A stretch of DNA of 64,000 nucleotides, taken from contig NZ_CP034660.1 of assembly GCF_003971255.1 (NCBI RefSeq), positions 4,092,001 to 4,156,000 on the forward strand. Direction: 5' to 3'. Position 1 is the first letter of the stretch. Each line of letters starts with the position of its first letter. Under the pieces are notes generated by a model that saw nothing but the letters and a program-made list of their open reading frames with translations, was not told the origin of the DNA and did no database searches. Source of the DNA: Colwellia sp. Arc7-635. Its GTDB lineage: Bacteria; Pseudomonadota; Gammaproteobacteria; Enterobacterales; Alteromonadaceae. Positions 26,768 through 37,100 of this stretch are shown here, piece by piece. Made by a program: the position numbers and the translations under genes.

Positions 26768-27787
26768 CTACTTATTGATATGTGGTTCTATTAAATCCAC
26801 CATCGCATCAATATGTAAGTCGTCATCATTCAGTGCTGGAATATAGTGGTATTGTTCTCCACCAGCAGCACTAAACACTTCTTTGTTTTCGTGCACAAGC
26901 TCTTCTAGGGTTTCTAAACAGTCTGCGCTGAAAGCCGGGCTGATAATAGCTACATGTTTATTACCTTCCTGCGCTAATGTCGCTAATGTTTCATCTGTAT
27001 AAGGCTTAAGCCATTCAGCCTTGCCAAAACGTGATTGAAAGGTCATGACATAATCATCTTTATCAAAACCAAGTGCTTCAACCACTAAACGTGTGGTTTT
27101 ATGGCTGAAACAATAATATGGATCGCCTTGCTCTAAAAAATATTTTGGCATACCGTGATATGAAAAAACCAGTTTATCTGGTTTACCATGTGTTTCAATA
27201 TGTCGATTGATACTTGCCGCTAATGCTTTTATATAGAGTGGTTGATCATGGTAGCCACTTTGAAAATGTACACTTGGGATCCAGCGCCAGGTTTTAATTT
27301 TATTAAAAACAGCATCAAAAGTTGAGCCCGTTGTTGGACCTGCATATTGCGGGTATAGAGGCAACACTATGATATTGTTTACCCCCTGTTCTTGGAAGCT
27401 TTCTAACACATTCGCAATCGATGGAGTGCCGTAGCGCATCGCAACATCAACTAGCACTTTCTCACCATATTTTTCTGTCAGTATTTTCTCAACTTTTACT
27501 TTTTGTTGTTTACTAATCACCAACAACGGTGAGCCTTCATCAGTCCAAATGCTTTCATATAGCTTGGCTGATTTTTTAGGTCGAACACGTAAAATAATGC
27601 CATGTAATATCATTAACCAAATCAAACGTGGGATTTCAACCACACGTGGGTCAGATAAAAACTCACGCAAATAACGCCTTAATGCTCCAGCTGTTGGGCT
27701 ATCGGGTGTACCTAAATTAGTAAGTAGTACACCTGTTTTTGCGGTGCAATCATGAATTTTCTTGGTTTTTCCTGCGTACCTGGACAT
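26768..27787 (-). CDS. hemH: Ferrochelatase
   Basis: 339 residues, the family's usual length. GVLLTNLGTPDSPTAGALRRYLREFLSDPRV opens the fold; LVFSYHGMP carries the catalytic His, and AFSADCLETLEEL the conserved Glu. It inserts iron into protoporphyrin IX in the last step of haem synthesis, as a soluble or membrane-associated enzyme. It follows a glutathione-peroxidase gene with a 9-bp gap, so both are likely one operon. ccmA-E, which handle haem, lie 1.2 kb away. Confidence 0.94.
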   Translation of the reverse strand: MSRYAGKTKKIHDCTAKTGVLLTNLGTPDSPTAGALRRYLREFLSDPRVVEIPRLIWLMILHGIILRVRPKKSAKLYESIWTDEGSPLLVISKQQKVKVEKILTEKYGEKVLVDVAMRYGTPSIANVLESFQEQGVNNIIVLPLYPQYAGPTTGSTFDAVFNKIKTWRWIPSVHFQSGYHDQPLYIKALAASINRHIETHGKPDKLVFSYHGMPKYFLEQGDPYYCFSHKTTRLVVEALGFDKDDYVMTFQSRFGKAEWLKPYTDETLATLAQEGNKHVAIISPAFSADCLETLEELVHENKEVFSAAGGEQYHYIPALNDDDLHIDAMVDLIEPHINK

Positions 27788-27796
27788 AAAATTTCT

Positions 27797-28375
27797 CTAC
27801 AAAATGGCGTTAACAGCGTTAACAAAAACGTCTGAATCTGGGGTTACTCGGCTATTAAAATGTTTTATGGTTTTACCATCGGCACTGACCAAGTATTTAT
27901 AAAAATTCCACTTAGGTGCAGTCGTTTTATCCGCTAATTCTTTAAAAATGGGGTGTGCATCACTACCAAAAACATGCACAGGCGACAACATGTTAAACGT
28001 GACTCCGTAATTGACGAAACAGATATCTGCAGTGTCTTTTTCGTTATCTTCTTCTTGAAAAAAATCATCTGAAGGAAAACCAATCACCACTAAACCTTGG
28101 TCTTTATATGTTTTATGTAATGATTCAAGTGCGGTAAATTGTGGTGTAAAACCACAGTGGCTGGCAGTATTTACAATTAACATCGGCTTTCCGGCTGTTA
28201 ATTCACAGAGGTCGAGCACATCTTTAGCATGTAGTTTTTTTTCACTGTGCTGCATAAAAGACAAACATGTCTCTGAACCAGTACTCTCAGCTGTATTAGT
28301 TATACTAACGTCTGCTTTTACTTCAGTGATCATTGCACTTAATACGAATGTGCTGATCAAGCATAATTTTTTCAT
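27797..28375 (-). CDS. Glutathione-peroxidase-like protein, exported
   Basis: 192 residues from the ATG at 28375 (AAAGGGA six bases upstream). A signal peptide MKKLCLISTFVLSAMITEVKA is present, so it acts in the periplasm. NTASHCGFTPQFTALESLH contains the peroxidatic Cys (Cys form, not selenocysteine); IGFPSDDF replaces the usual FPCNQF, so the common resolving Cys is absent here. WNFYKYLV and a C-terminal NSRVTPDS complete the fold. A GPx-type thiol peroxidase with thioredoxin-like partners is likely. Upstream of hemH. Confidence 0.85.
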   Translation of the reverse strand: MKKLCLISTFVLSAMITEVKADVSITNTAESTGSETCLSFMQHSEKKLHAKDVLDLCELTAGKPMLIVNTASHCGFTPQFTALESLHKTYKDQGLVVIGFPSDDFFQEEDNEKDTADICFVNYGVTFNMLSPVHVFGSDAHPIFKELADKTTAPKWNFYKYLVSADGKTIKHFNSRVTPDSDVFVNAVNAIL

Positions 28376-28968
28376 GTATTTCCCTTTGAGCACACGCTAT
28401 GGTGCTAACTATGTCGCTATATTATCGTAATTATCTAAGCAAAGGAATTAACCATAGCGGCGATAATGTTTGGAGCAATGTCGTCAAGCAATAACGCCAA
28501 ACAGATACACTAAGCCCTTGGTGTTTATACGTTTACGCAATATAAATCGATCACTAAATTACCACTAAATTACCACTAAATTACCACTAAACATTAGCCT
28601 ATAAGCAGTGTATTTATAAACCTGTGGGCGCTAAAAGAATATCAGTGCTATAAAAAACGGCTTATTAAACTGTTTTCTAAAATTATTATCATAAAGTACT
28701 ATTTTAAATCATTATTTGATAATGACTAATGTAAACAATTAAATAAACATCATGCTAACTAACCACACCATTTATCACCAAAGTAATGAGAGTAAGCCTA
28801 AGAAAAATAAAGCAGAAAATCTGTTACTAGCCTTTATTGAACGATATAGTATCATAGGCATTGTTTACAGCGATTAATGTTGAAAAATAGTGACATAAGT
28901 CAAATTCTAATCGCCTTTATTAAGTTATTATCATCCCTTATCGTAATGCAGCTATTAAGTGAACAGCT
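28376..28968. other. Intergenic region between gpx and ccmA, with tandem 11-mers
   Basis: Nearly 600 bp between divergent operons. At 28552-28592 an 11-base unit ACTAAATTACC is repeated about four times. Other than this and AT-rich sequence nothing is recognised. Promoters for both operons must be here. Confidence 0.5.
28552..28592. repeat. Short tandem repeat, 11-bp unit
   Basis: Four near-exact copies of ACTAAATTACC, the last one imperfect. It is not CRISPR-like: no spacers, unit too short. Confidence 0.85.
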
Positions 28969-29640
28969 TTGTCGAATTTAAACACAAAAAACGAAACAAC
29001 AAAGAGTGCTACTGCTGTGCTATTAAGTGCTCGCGGTTTAACCTGTATTCGTGAAGAACGAGTCCTGTTTGAAGCACTCGATATTAATGTTTCTGCTGGC
29101 GATATTGTGCAAATTGAAGGGCCAAATGGCGCAGGAAAAACAAGTCTATTGCGCATTCTTGCTGGCTTATCACAACCTTACGATGGTGCTATTTTTTTTC
29201 AAGATAATGCCGTAGCTAAACAACGTGAAACATTTCATCAAGATTTGCTTTATTTAGGCCATTTGCCTGGCGTTAAAGACGAAATGACGGCACAAGAAAA
29301 CCTTGAGTTTAATCTCGCATTGCATGGTTTAGACAGCCACACCGCTGAAGCGACATTAGCAAAAGTTAACTTGCTCGGTTTTGAAGATGCGCTCGCCTCA
29401 CATTTAAGTGCCGGACAGCATCGACGCATTGCTCTAGCACGTTTATGGCAAAGCCAAGCTAAAATTTGGATTTTGGATGAGCCTTTTACTGCAATTGATA
29501 AACTCGGTGTCGAAAAGCTAGAACAGCTTTTTGTAAAGCATGCCGACAACGGCGGTTGTGTCATATTAACTACGCATCAAGATCTATCATTACCCGCTGA
29601 GCGAGTAAAGAAAGTCACTTTAGCTTATCGTTTCTACTAG
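28969..29640 (+). CDS. ccmA: Haem exporter ATP-binding protein CcmA
   Basis: 223 residues. [18 protein letters not shown] is the usual CcmA opening. Walker A is [12 protein letters not shown]; the signature segment is [14 protein letters not shown]; Walker B is [12 protein letters not shown], and the H-loop reads ILTTHQD. With CcmB (and CcmC, CcmD, CcmE) it supplies the energy to release haem-CcmE in cytochrome c maturation. The start is uncertain: TTG 28969 adds about 16 residues over a GTG at 29017; neither has a strong Shine-Dalgarno. Confidence 0.93.
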   Translation: MSNLNTKNETTKSATAVLLSARGLTCIREERVLFEALDINVSAGDIVQIEGPNGAGKTSLLRILAGLSQPYDGAIFFQDNAVAKQRETFHQDLLYLGHLPGVKDEMTAQENLEFNLALHGLDSHTAEATLAKVNLLGFEDALASHLSAGQHRRIALARLWQSQAKIWILDEPFTAIDKLGVEKLEQLFVKHADNGGCVILTTHQDLSLPAERVKKVTLAYRFY

Positions 29641-29652
29641 GGTAATTCATTC

Positions 29653-30336
29653 ATGACACAGCTTTCTTATCGTGCAGCCTTTGCCTTAATTGTTAAAAGA
29701 GATTTGATGATCGCTTTTCGCCATCGCGACGATATTATTAATCCCTTATTATTTTTTGTGATTGTTGTCTCGCTTTTTCCATTAGGCGTTGGGCCAGAGA
29801 GCACAACATTGTCACGTATCGCCCCCGGAATTATTTGGGTAGCGGCATTATTAGCAACCTTATTGTCATTAGATAGATTATTTAAGTCTGATTACGCTGA
29901 TGGCTCATTAGAACAAATGCTATTAAGCCCGCATCCTGTATTTATATTAGTTATTGCCAAAATTTTTGCGCATTGGCTACTGACGGGTTTGCCATTGATA
30001 CTAATCGCGCCGTTACTAGCCGTACTGTTACACCTACATGAAAGTAGTTACGGTGCGCTTATGCTGACCTTATTACTCGGCACACCGGTATTAAGTTTAC
30101 TGGGTGCAATTGGCGTAGCCTTAACCGTAGGTATTAAAAAAGGTGGCGTATTATTAAGCTTACTGGTGCTTCCGCTTTACATTCCCGTACTTATTTTTGC
30201 CACCAGCGCAATTGATACCGCTGCGATGAACTTACCTTATAACGGACAACTTGCTATAATCGCGGCAATATTTTTTGCCTCGTTAACCTTGGCCCCATTT
30301 GCTGTTAGTGCAGCGTTGAAAGTGAGTACAAATTAA
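29653..30336 (+). CDS. ccmB: Haem exporter permease CcmB
   Basis: 227 residues, about six membrane helices: 28-48, 53-70, 98-123, 130-150, 165-185 and 200-222. LIVKRDLMIAFRHRDDIINPLLFFVIVVSLFPLGVGP is the conserved CcmB start. It forms the membrane part of the CcmAB complex. Twelve bp separate it from ccmA. Confidence 0.93.
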   Translation: MTQLSYRAAFALIVKRDLMIAFRHRDDIINPLLFFVIVVSLFPLGVGPESTTLSRIAPGIIWVAALLATLLSLDRLFKSDYADGSLEQMLLSPHPVFILVIAKIFAHWLLTGLPLILIAPLLAVLLHLHESSYGALMLTLLLGTPVLSLLGAIGVALTVGIKKGGVLLSLLVLPLYIPVLIFATSAIDTAAMNLPYNGQLAIIAAIFFASLTLAPFAVSAALKVSTN

Positions 30337-30337
30337 T

Positions 30338-31096
30338 ATGATGTGGAAATGGCTTCACCCTTACGCAAATCCAGAGATTAGCTATCATTTTGCTGGTAAA
30401 GTATTACCTTGGTGCGCACGTCTAGCGGCCATCTTTTTAACCATAGGTATAACTTGGGCATTGCTGTTCGCCCCAGCAGATTACCAACAAGGCGATACCT
30501 TCAGAATATTCTATTTACATGTACCTGCGGCGATGTTGTCGATGGGGATATATTTGGGTATGGCGATTGCAGCGCTCTCAAGTTTAGTTTGGCAATTAAA
30601 ATTAGCTGATGCCTCAGCGGCTGCAATGGCACCAATAGGCGCAACTTTTACTTTTATCGCCTTAGTCACTGGCGCAGCATGGGGCAAACCTATGTGGGGC
30701 ACTTGGTGGATTTGGGATGCCAGACTTACCTCTGAGCTGATATTATTATTTTTGTACCTCGGCGTTATCGCTTTACACAATGCCTTTGAAGATAAGAGCC
30801 TAGCAGGCAAAGCCGCTGGTATTCTGGCGATTGTTGGCGTGATCAATTTACCCATTATCAAATACTCAGTTGAATGGTGGAATACTTTGCATCAAGGTGC
30901 AACCGTGAGTAAGTTAGGGCAACCGTCAATGAGCGCGGATATGTTTTGGCCATTTTTAGTTTGCTTCATTGGCTTTGCTTTTTTAGTCACTGCATTAATT
31001 TGCCTACGTTTTCGTACAGAAATATTAACCAGAAATAGCATGCGACCTTGGGTGCGTGAATTAGTCGCTGATGAGGAGAATGCTCATGCAGTTTGA
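30338..31096 (+). CDS. ccmC: Haem exporter protein CcmC
   Basis: 252 residues with six helices. FYLHVPAAM provides one conserved haem-contact His and NTLHQGATV the other; between them is the tryptophan-rich haem-handling segment GKPMWGTWWIWDARLTSELILL (about 118-139). It loads haem onto CcmE in the periplasmic side of the inner membrane. The gene starts two bases after ccmB ends. Confidence 0.94.
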   Translation: MMWKWLHPYANPEISYHFAGKVLPWCARLAAIFLTIGITWALLFAPADYQQGDTFRIFYLHVPAAMLSMGIYLGMAIAALSSLVWQLKLADASAAAMAPIGATFTFIALVTGAAWGKPMWGTWWIWDARLTSELILLFLYLGVIALHNAFEDKSLAGKAAGILAIVGVINLPIIKYSVEWWNTLHQGATVSKLGQPSMSADMFWPFLVCFIGFAFLVTALICLRFRTEILTRNSMRPWVRELVADEENAHAV

Positions 31097-31319
31097 TAGT
31101 ATCAATGCTTTTTTAGCTATGGGTGGTTATGGCTTTTATGTCTGGCTATCCTATGGCGTTAGTATCTTTACCCTAGCACTATTAATTTTTTCTAGCATTA
31201 CCAGTCACAAAAAGATTAAACAACAAATAGCTCAACGTCAAAAACGTGAAGCAAAGCTACGCCAAGCGGCAGAGCTACAAAAAGCACAAACCAGTGCTGA
31301 CAACAGTCATAGTATTTAA
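31086..31319 (+). CDS. ccmD: Haem exporter protein CcmD
   Basis: 77 residues from ATG 31086, which has GAGGAG seven bases upstream, rather than the ATG 15 bases earlier. It has one membrane helix ([21 protein letters not shown]) followed by a long, basic, helical tail. CcmD stabilises the CcmC-CcmE complex. The start lies 11 bp inside ccmC. Confidence 0.9.
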   Translation: MQFDSINAFLAMGGYGFYVWLSYGVSIFTLALLIFSSITSHKKIKQQIAQRQKREAKLRQAAELQKAQTSADNSHSI

Positions 31320-31330
31320 GAGGTAACCGT

Positions 31331-31846
31331 ATGAATCCCCGTCGTAAGAAACGATTAACCATAGTAACATCCGTCATCATTGGCTTAGGTGTTGTCGCCG
31401 GCTTAGTTTTATATGCTTTAAGTCAAAATATCGACTTATTCTATAAGCCTTCAGAAATATATAACGGTAAAGCAGATAGTGGTCTTAAAGCAATAGATGG
31501 CCAACGCCTACGTATCGGTGGTTTGGTAGTACCAGGAAGTGTTCATCGTAACCCTGATAGTTTGAAAGTAAGTTTTGAGCTTGCTGACATGAGAATGCCT
31601 ATTAGCTTTTCGGAAACTGATCAGACAGTTATCGTAACTTATGATGGTATTTTGCCGGATTTATTCCGTGAAGGGCAAGGTATTGTTGCCAACGGTGTCT
31701 TAGTGCATGGCAACATGATTGAAGCCAGCGAAGTATTAGCAAAGCATGACGAAAACTATATGCCAAAAGAACTTGCTGACGATGCTAATGGTAATTATAG
31801 CAAGCCTAGTTATGGCAAAGCTGAGTTAGATACTACCACCGATTAG
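31331..31846 (+). CDS. ccmE: Cytochrome c maturation haem chaperone CcmE
   Basis: 171 residues. One N-terminal helix (about 10-30), then an OB-fold periplasmic domain; the haem-binding His is in [10 protein letters not shown] (about residue 139). It binds haem covalently and passes it to CcmF. A terminator (31875-31905) follows, so the operon ends here: ccmF, ccmG, ccmH are absent from the window and must lie elsewhere. Confidence 0.95.
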   Translation: MNPRRKKRLTIVTSVIIGLGVVAGLVLYALSQNIDLFYKPSEIYNGKADSGLKAIDGQRLRIGGLVVPGSVHRNPDSLKVSFELADMRMPISFSETDQTVIVTYDGILPDLFREGQGIVANGVLVHGNMIEASEVLAKHDENYMPKELADDANGNYSKPSYGKAELDTTTD

Positions 31847-31871
31847 CGGCTTTTATATCGGTAGATAATAC

Positions 31872-31908
31872 AATAAATGCGAACTAAGTTTTGGTTCGCA
31901 TTTTTATT
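31872..31908 (+). terminator. Terminator of the ccm operon
   Basis: AAATGCGAAC and GTTCGCATTT form a stem around a nine-base loop and a T-run follows. Confidence 0.85.
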
Positions 31909-31965
31909 GTAACCATGAAACTATTTCTACTTTTAATTTAACCAAAACAGAAAAACAACACCTTA

Positions 31966-32574
31966 CTACAGAGAATAGCCCTTAATAAACAAAGCAACAC
32001 TCGCCTTTAAATAGCTATTTATTTCTGCTTCGGATATTTGTTTTTTAGTATTAAATTCCACACGCATCCAACACTCCCCTTTCGCCATATTCAAAAACTG
32101 TATAGCGGCAAATCTAGGCTCTGGGATAGATAACTGTTGTTTAGTGTGAAACTCTGCCATTAATTTCGTCACGTCATTGACCATACGCTCAGGCCCTTCC
32201 TGATAAAATAGCTCAGACAATTGCGGGTGTGACTTCGACTCGTAGGCACATATTTTATGAACCGCCAGTGCTTCTTTTGACGTTAGCATAGCGACGAAAC
32301 GCTTAGCGAGTATGAATAAAACATCAGCCGGCTCAGTACCATGTTCAAGTGACACTTGCGTCATCTGATATGAATCACATTTTTGCTTTATCGACGCGGC
32401 AAATAATTCAGCTTTGTTACCAAAATGGCTATACACCGTTTGTTTAGATACATTGGCGTGCTTAGCGATTAAATCCATACTGGTAGAACTGTACCCTTGC
32501 TCAGTAAACAACAAGGTTGCAGCATCTAGTATTTGCTTGCTTTTACTTTCACTTTTACTTCGAATATTTACCAT
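31966..32574 (-). CDS. TetR-family regulator of the adjacent efflux operon
   Basis: 202 residues from the ATG at 32574, which has GGA just upstream; a GTG four codons earlier is possible. HTH: KSKQILDAATLLFTEQGYSSTSMDLIAKHANVSKQTVYSHFGNKAELF (about 12-60). The ligand domain is of the AcrR/TetR_C type. It is divergent from the RND efflux operon, separated by a large operator-like palindrome, so it should repress efflux in the absence of an inducer. Confidence 0.9.
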   Translation of the reverse strand: MVNIRSKSESKSKQILDAATLLFTEQGYSSTSMDLIAKHANVSKQTVYSHFGNKAELFAASIKQKCDSYQMTQVSLEHGTEPADVLFILAKRFVAMLTSKEALAVHKICAYESKSHPQLSELFYQEGPERMVNDVTKLMAEFHTKQQLSIPEPRFAAIQFLNMAKGECWMRVEFNTKKQISEAEINSYLKASVALFIKGYSL

Positions 32575-32885
32575 AAATTCCGTCACTACCCATTAATTAC
32601 GGTTTGCGATTACCAAGCAACGACAAAACTAACACGCGCACAGTAATTTTTTCATCAACAGATGACATCAAAAAAGCCATTATCGTTTTCTATCACCAGT
32701 ATAAAATAATTCACGATACCATTGCCAATAATGAAATTAGCGAATCCCATATGACTAAAGGTGATATCGAGCAGCATAATACTACCAACACTCTTTAATA
32801 TCACGCTACACCACTAACCAGACCTTCAATCGCTGATATTATCACCAGATAAAGCATTAATACCTGTTCTTAACATACGTTAAAA

Positions 32886-32929
32886 TAGACTAGACAGTCT
32901 AGCTTGAGTGAACTAGACTGTCTAGTCTA
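32886..32929. promoter_or_regulatory. Double-palindrome operator of the efflux operon
   Basis: Two 17-bp arms (TAGACTAGACAGTCTAG and its exact complement) flank a 10-bp spacer. Each arm itself contains a 13-bp palindrome CTAGACNGTCTAG, so two repressor sites stand side by side. It lies about 30 bp before the first efflux gene. Confidence 0.85.
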
Positions 32930-32958
32930 GTTCTATATTTAAATTTAAGGCTTACTAA

Positions 32959-34143
32959 GTGTTCACAAACCCGCGTGCCAAACAGTTTTTTGCCAGCTAT
33001 GGCTCCGCTTTATTCTTGGTTTTATCACTAACGCTATTTACTGCTTGCTCTAAAAAAGAGCAAGCAAGTGGGCAAGTTAACGAGCAAAGCGCTAATTACC
33101 ATCAAAGTGCTGATATTCAAACAATATCGCCAAGTAAGTCCTATGACATTGTTCGCCGCTATATCGGAAAAGTCGTTAGTAAACAATTGACCTCTTTGAG
33201 CTTTGAATATGCGGGTAAAGTCGCGCATGTGTATGTCGATAATGGCGATATGATCACCAAAGGGCAATTGCTGGCTGAGTTTGATACTGAACTGTTAAGT
33301 ATTAAACGACGTGAAATCGAAGCCACCATTGCACAACTCAATGCCCAAGCAGAGCTAAACAAGCTGAATCTAGTCCGTATCAATAATTTAAATACCAAAG
33401 GCTATAGCTCAAAACAAGCATTGGATGAACTTGAAACCGAGCAAAAAATTATCCAAGCGGATATTTCTCGACAACAAGCAAATATAGCAACTATTGAATA
33501 TCAGATATCGCACGCCAAACTCCATGCACCTTTCGATGCTTTTATAAATACTCGTTCAGTCGCAGAAGGTGAAAACTTTACCCCGAATCAAACCGCATTT
33601 GAATTGATCAAACAAACGGATCATGAAGTATCTGTCGGTATACCTGTCAGTGTCGCGAGTCGTTTAATTGTCGGTCAGCAGCTTGATGTAAGGTTAAATA
33701 AGCAAACAATTACCGCACAAGTGTTAGTGATTGGTAAACAGGTGCATGATGTCAGCCGCACCATAGAGTTACGCCTCGCCCTTAAACAACAAACGCTGTT
33801 TTATAATGGTCAATTAGTTCAAGTAAATATTAAGCAAAATGTTGAAAAATCAGGTTTTTGGCTGCCTTTGTCAGCATTAACCGATGGCGTTCGCGGCCAA
33901 TGGAACGTCTATCAAGTCAGCAAAACGACTGATGAATTATTTTCCATTTCAGCAAGTACTATTAAGATAGAATATTCCACCGTAGATGCTGCATATATTA
34001 CCGGCTTACCTTTAGTGGATAACGAAATCATTATGGCCGGGGTGCATCGTTATGTGCCGGGTCAACTAGTGAAGCGCGCTAATGATCAAGTCAAAGCAAT
34101 GCCTGAAATGGCAGTTAAAGCAAAAGCAGGTCAAATTTTATGA
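32959..34143 (+). CDS. RND efflux periplasmic adaptor (membrane fusion protein)
   Basis: 394 residues, GTG start. A lipoprotein signal is present with lipobox LTLFTAC, so it is anchored to the inner membrane. Then come a beta-barrel/lipoyl domain (LSFEYAGKVAHVYVDNGDMITKGQLLAEFD), a helical hairpin (about 115-175), the second lipoyl half (ISHAKLHAPFDAFINTRSVAEGENFT), and beta-barrel parts. It joins the RND pump to an outer-membrane channel. It overlaps the permease start by 4 bp (ATGA) and is controlled by the operator just upstream. Confidence 0.9.
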   Translation: MFTNPRAKQFFASYGSALFLVLSLTLFTACSKKEQASGQVNEQSANYHQSADIQTISPSKSYDIVRRYIGKVVSKQLTSLSFEYAGKVAHVYVDNGDMITKGQLLAEFDTELLSIKRREIEATIAQLNAQAELNKLNLVRINNLNTKGYSSKQALDELETEQKIIQADISRQQANIATIEYQISHAKLHAPFDAFINTRSVAEGENFTPNQTAFELIKQTDHEVSVGIPVSVASRLIVGQQLDVRLNKQTITAQVLVIGKQVHDVSRTIELRLALKQQTLFYNGQLVQVNIKQNVEKSGFWLPLSALTDGVRGQWNVYQVSKTTDELFSISASTIKIEYSTVDAAYITGLPLVDNEIIMAGVHRYVPGQLVKRANDQVKAMPEMAVKAKAGQIL

Positions 34144-37100
34144 TCCGCTCATTTGTCAAAAATGGTCGTTTAATGTCTTTAGTGATCACGCTGTTAGTGG
34201 TAGCAGGCTTAGGCGCTTTAACTAATTTGCCGCGTACAGAAGATCCAAGAATAACCAACAGAATCGCCAGTGTTGTTACCTTATTGCCAGGAGCAAGTGC
34301 TGAGCGAGTTGAAGTATTGATCAGTGAAAAAATCGAACAAAAGCTAAGAAAATTACCTGAAATAAATTTACTGACCTCAAACTCACGTCCGGGTATTTCA
34401 ATCGTACAAGTCAAATTACAAGATGAAATTACTGACACTAAGCCCATTTGGTCACGTGTCAGGGATTTACTCAATGATCTTAATCCAAGCTTACCTGCTG
34501 GCACGCAAGCCCCTGTATTAGAGGACGATAGAGGTTATGCTTTCACGCAAATTATCGCCTTAAATTGGCAAGGCGTTGACACTGCTGACGTCACAATTTT
34601 AGGCCGTTATGCCAATGAACTACAAAATAAACTTAAACTGGTTCAGGGGACAGACTTAGTCACTATTTTTGGTCAAGGTTCAGAAGAGGTTTTAGTCGAG
34701 CTAGACCCTATTATAAGTAGCCAGCTAAACTTATCAGTCACTGATATTTCAAAGAAAATTCTTAATGGTGATGCCAAAGTATCAGCGGGTCAATTAACCA
34801 ATCCACTAAACCAGATGCAAATTGAACTCGTTGGTGCCTTACACGATACTGACCGCATCAGTAATATTGCGATTAAAGTAGATAATAATGGCAATTTAAT
34901 GCGCCTGGGTGATATTGCCGATATTAGCAAAACAGTAAATTACCCACCAACCGAAATTGCCATGGTGAATAACCAGCAAGCCGTTGTAGTCGCAACGCGT
35001 ATGTTACCCAATTTACGTATTGACCAATGGAGCAACTCAGTTCAAAAAACGCTAGCTGAATTTAGCCAAACGCTGCCTGACAATGTCAGCTTAGAAGTTA
35101 TATTTGATCAAAGCAGCTATACAGAGACTCGACTAAGCGATTTAGTCAGTAATATAGCGGTAGGTTTTGCAATTATTGCCGTAGTATTACTGATCACGCT
35201 AGGTTGGCAAGCAGCCTTAATTGTCGCTTTGTCATTACCTTTAACGGTATTATTTACCTTATCTGTGATGAACTTTTACGGCCTACCGATTCATCAAATG
35301 TCGGTTACTGGCTTAGTCGTTGCGCTAGGTATTATGGTTGATAATGCCATTGTAATGGCAGATACGGTTAAAACCAATCGTGAAAATGGTCAGCGTAGAC
35401 TCGATGCCGTATCCAATGCGGTAAATCATCTTTGGTTGCCTTTGCTCGGTTCAACACTCACCACTGTATTAGCTTTTATGCCAATTGTTTTAATGCCGGG
35501 TCCTGCCGGAGAGTTTGTTGGTGGCATTGCTCTTAGCGTTATATTTTCGCTAGTTGGCTCTTATATTATATCTCACACCATTGTTGCCGGCTTAGCTGGT
35601 CGCTTTATCAGTCAGCACAAAGCTAAAGGTGCCCCACGTTGGTATCAAGTCGGTATTAGTTTACCGGCCTTAAACCGCGCTTTTGTCGGTTTACTTAGTT
35701 GGGCGTTAAAACACAGAAGAACCGTGATCATCATTGTTTTTTGTCTGCCTTTATTCGGCTTTATTGCCGCGAAACAGCTACAAGAGCAATTTTTCCCAGC
35801 GTCAGATCGTGACATGTTTCAAATTGAGCTCTATTTACCGTCACAAAGCAGCATAATCAATACTAAACGCGTTAGTACACAGCTCACCAATTATCTTAAA
35901 ACACTTGATGGTATTGATGATGTGCGCTGGTTTATTGGTAAGAATGCACCATCATTTTATTATAATTTAATGCCTACTAAAGATGGCGCGCAATATTATG
36001 GTCAAGGTATGGTGACCGCAACAAGCTTTGAGGCCGCTAACCGTTTAATTCCTCAAATTCAAAAAACACTTGATGACATGTTACCCGAAGCACAAATACT
36101 AGTGAGAAAGCTCGAACAAGGTCCTCCTTTTGCCGCGCCAGTAGAGCTACGTATTTTTGGCCCTAACCTCGATCGTTTAAAAACGATTGGTGATGACATT
36201 CGTGCTTTTATGGCTGATACGCAAGACATAACCCATAGTCGTTCAACACTACAACCAGGCACACCAAAAGTTTGGGTGGATGTAAACGAAGCTGAAGCAA
36301 ACTTAGTTGGCTTGTCATTAGTACAAGTGGCCCAGCAGCTTAATACCACGTTATCAGGGCAAGCAAACGGTTCAATCATCGAAGCCACTGAATCTATACC
36401 GGTTAGAGTTAGAATTGGCGATCAGCAACGCGATGACTTAGCCGCCTTAGAAAGTATTAATATTATTAACCCAAGTACACAGCAGTCAATTCCACTGACG
36501 GCGATTGCCACGTTAGAAGTTAAACCGAGCCGTGGTGCTATTCCACATCGCAACGGGGTGCGCGTCAATGTTATTGAAGGCTATATTCGTGCTGGCGTTT
36601 TACCATCGGTAGTACTCAAGCGAGTCAAAGAAAAAATGGCCGAAGCGGATTACCAATTACACCATGGTTATCGCATAGAGTTTGGCGGTGAGTCAGCGGA
36701 GCGTAATAAAGCGGTGGGTAAACTAATGGCCAGTGTTGGTTTGATATTGACACTTCTATTGACGGTTGTCGTGTTGTCATTTAACTCATTTAGATTAAGT
36801 GCCATTATATTTTTATCGGCATTTCAATCGATTGGTTTAGGGCTATTGAGCGTTTATATCTTTGATTATCCGTTTGGTTTTACCGTTATTATTGGTTTAT
36901 TAGGCTTGATGGGGCTTGCTATCAATGCCGCGATTGTCATCATCGCGGAATTAAAAATGGACGAGCAAGCAATACAAGGCGACAGTCGTGCGATTATTCG
37001 CTGTGTACAAAGCTGCGCACGTCATATTAGCTCAACAACAATAACAACCGTTGGTGGTTTTCTACCGCTAATATTGGCTGGTGGAGGATTCTGGCCACCT

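Noticed and set aside
28552-28592. CRISPR array
   Set aside because: The unit is 11 bp with no spacers and no cas genes are present.
32604-32798. 64-codon frame between TetR gene and efflux operon
   Set aside because: No Shine-Dalgarno and it lies in a regulatory region; looks like chance.
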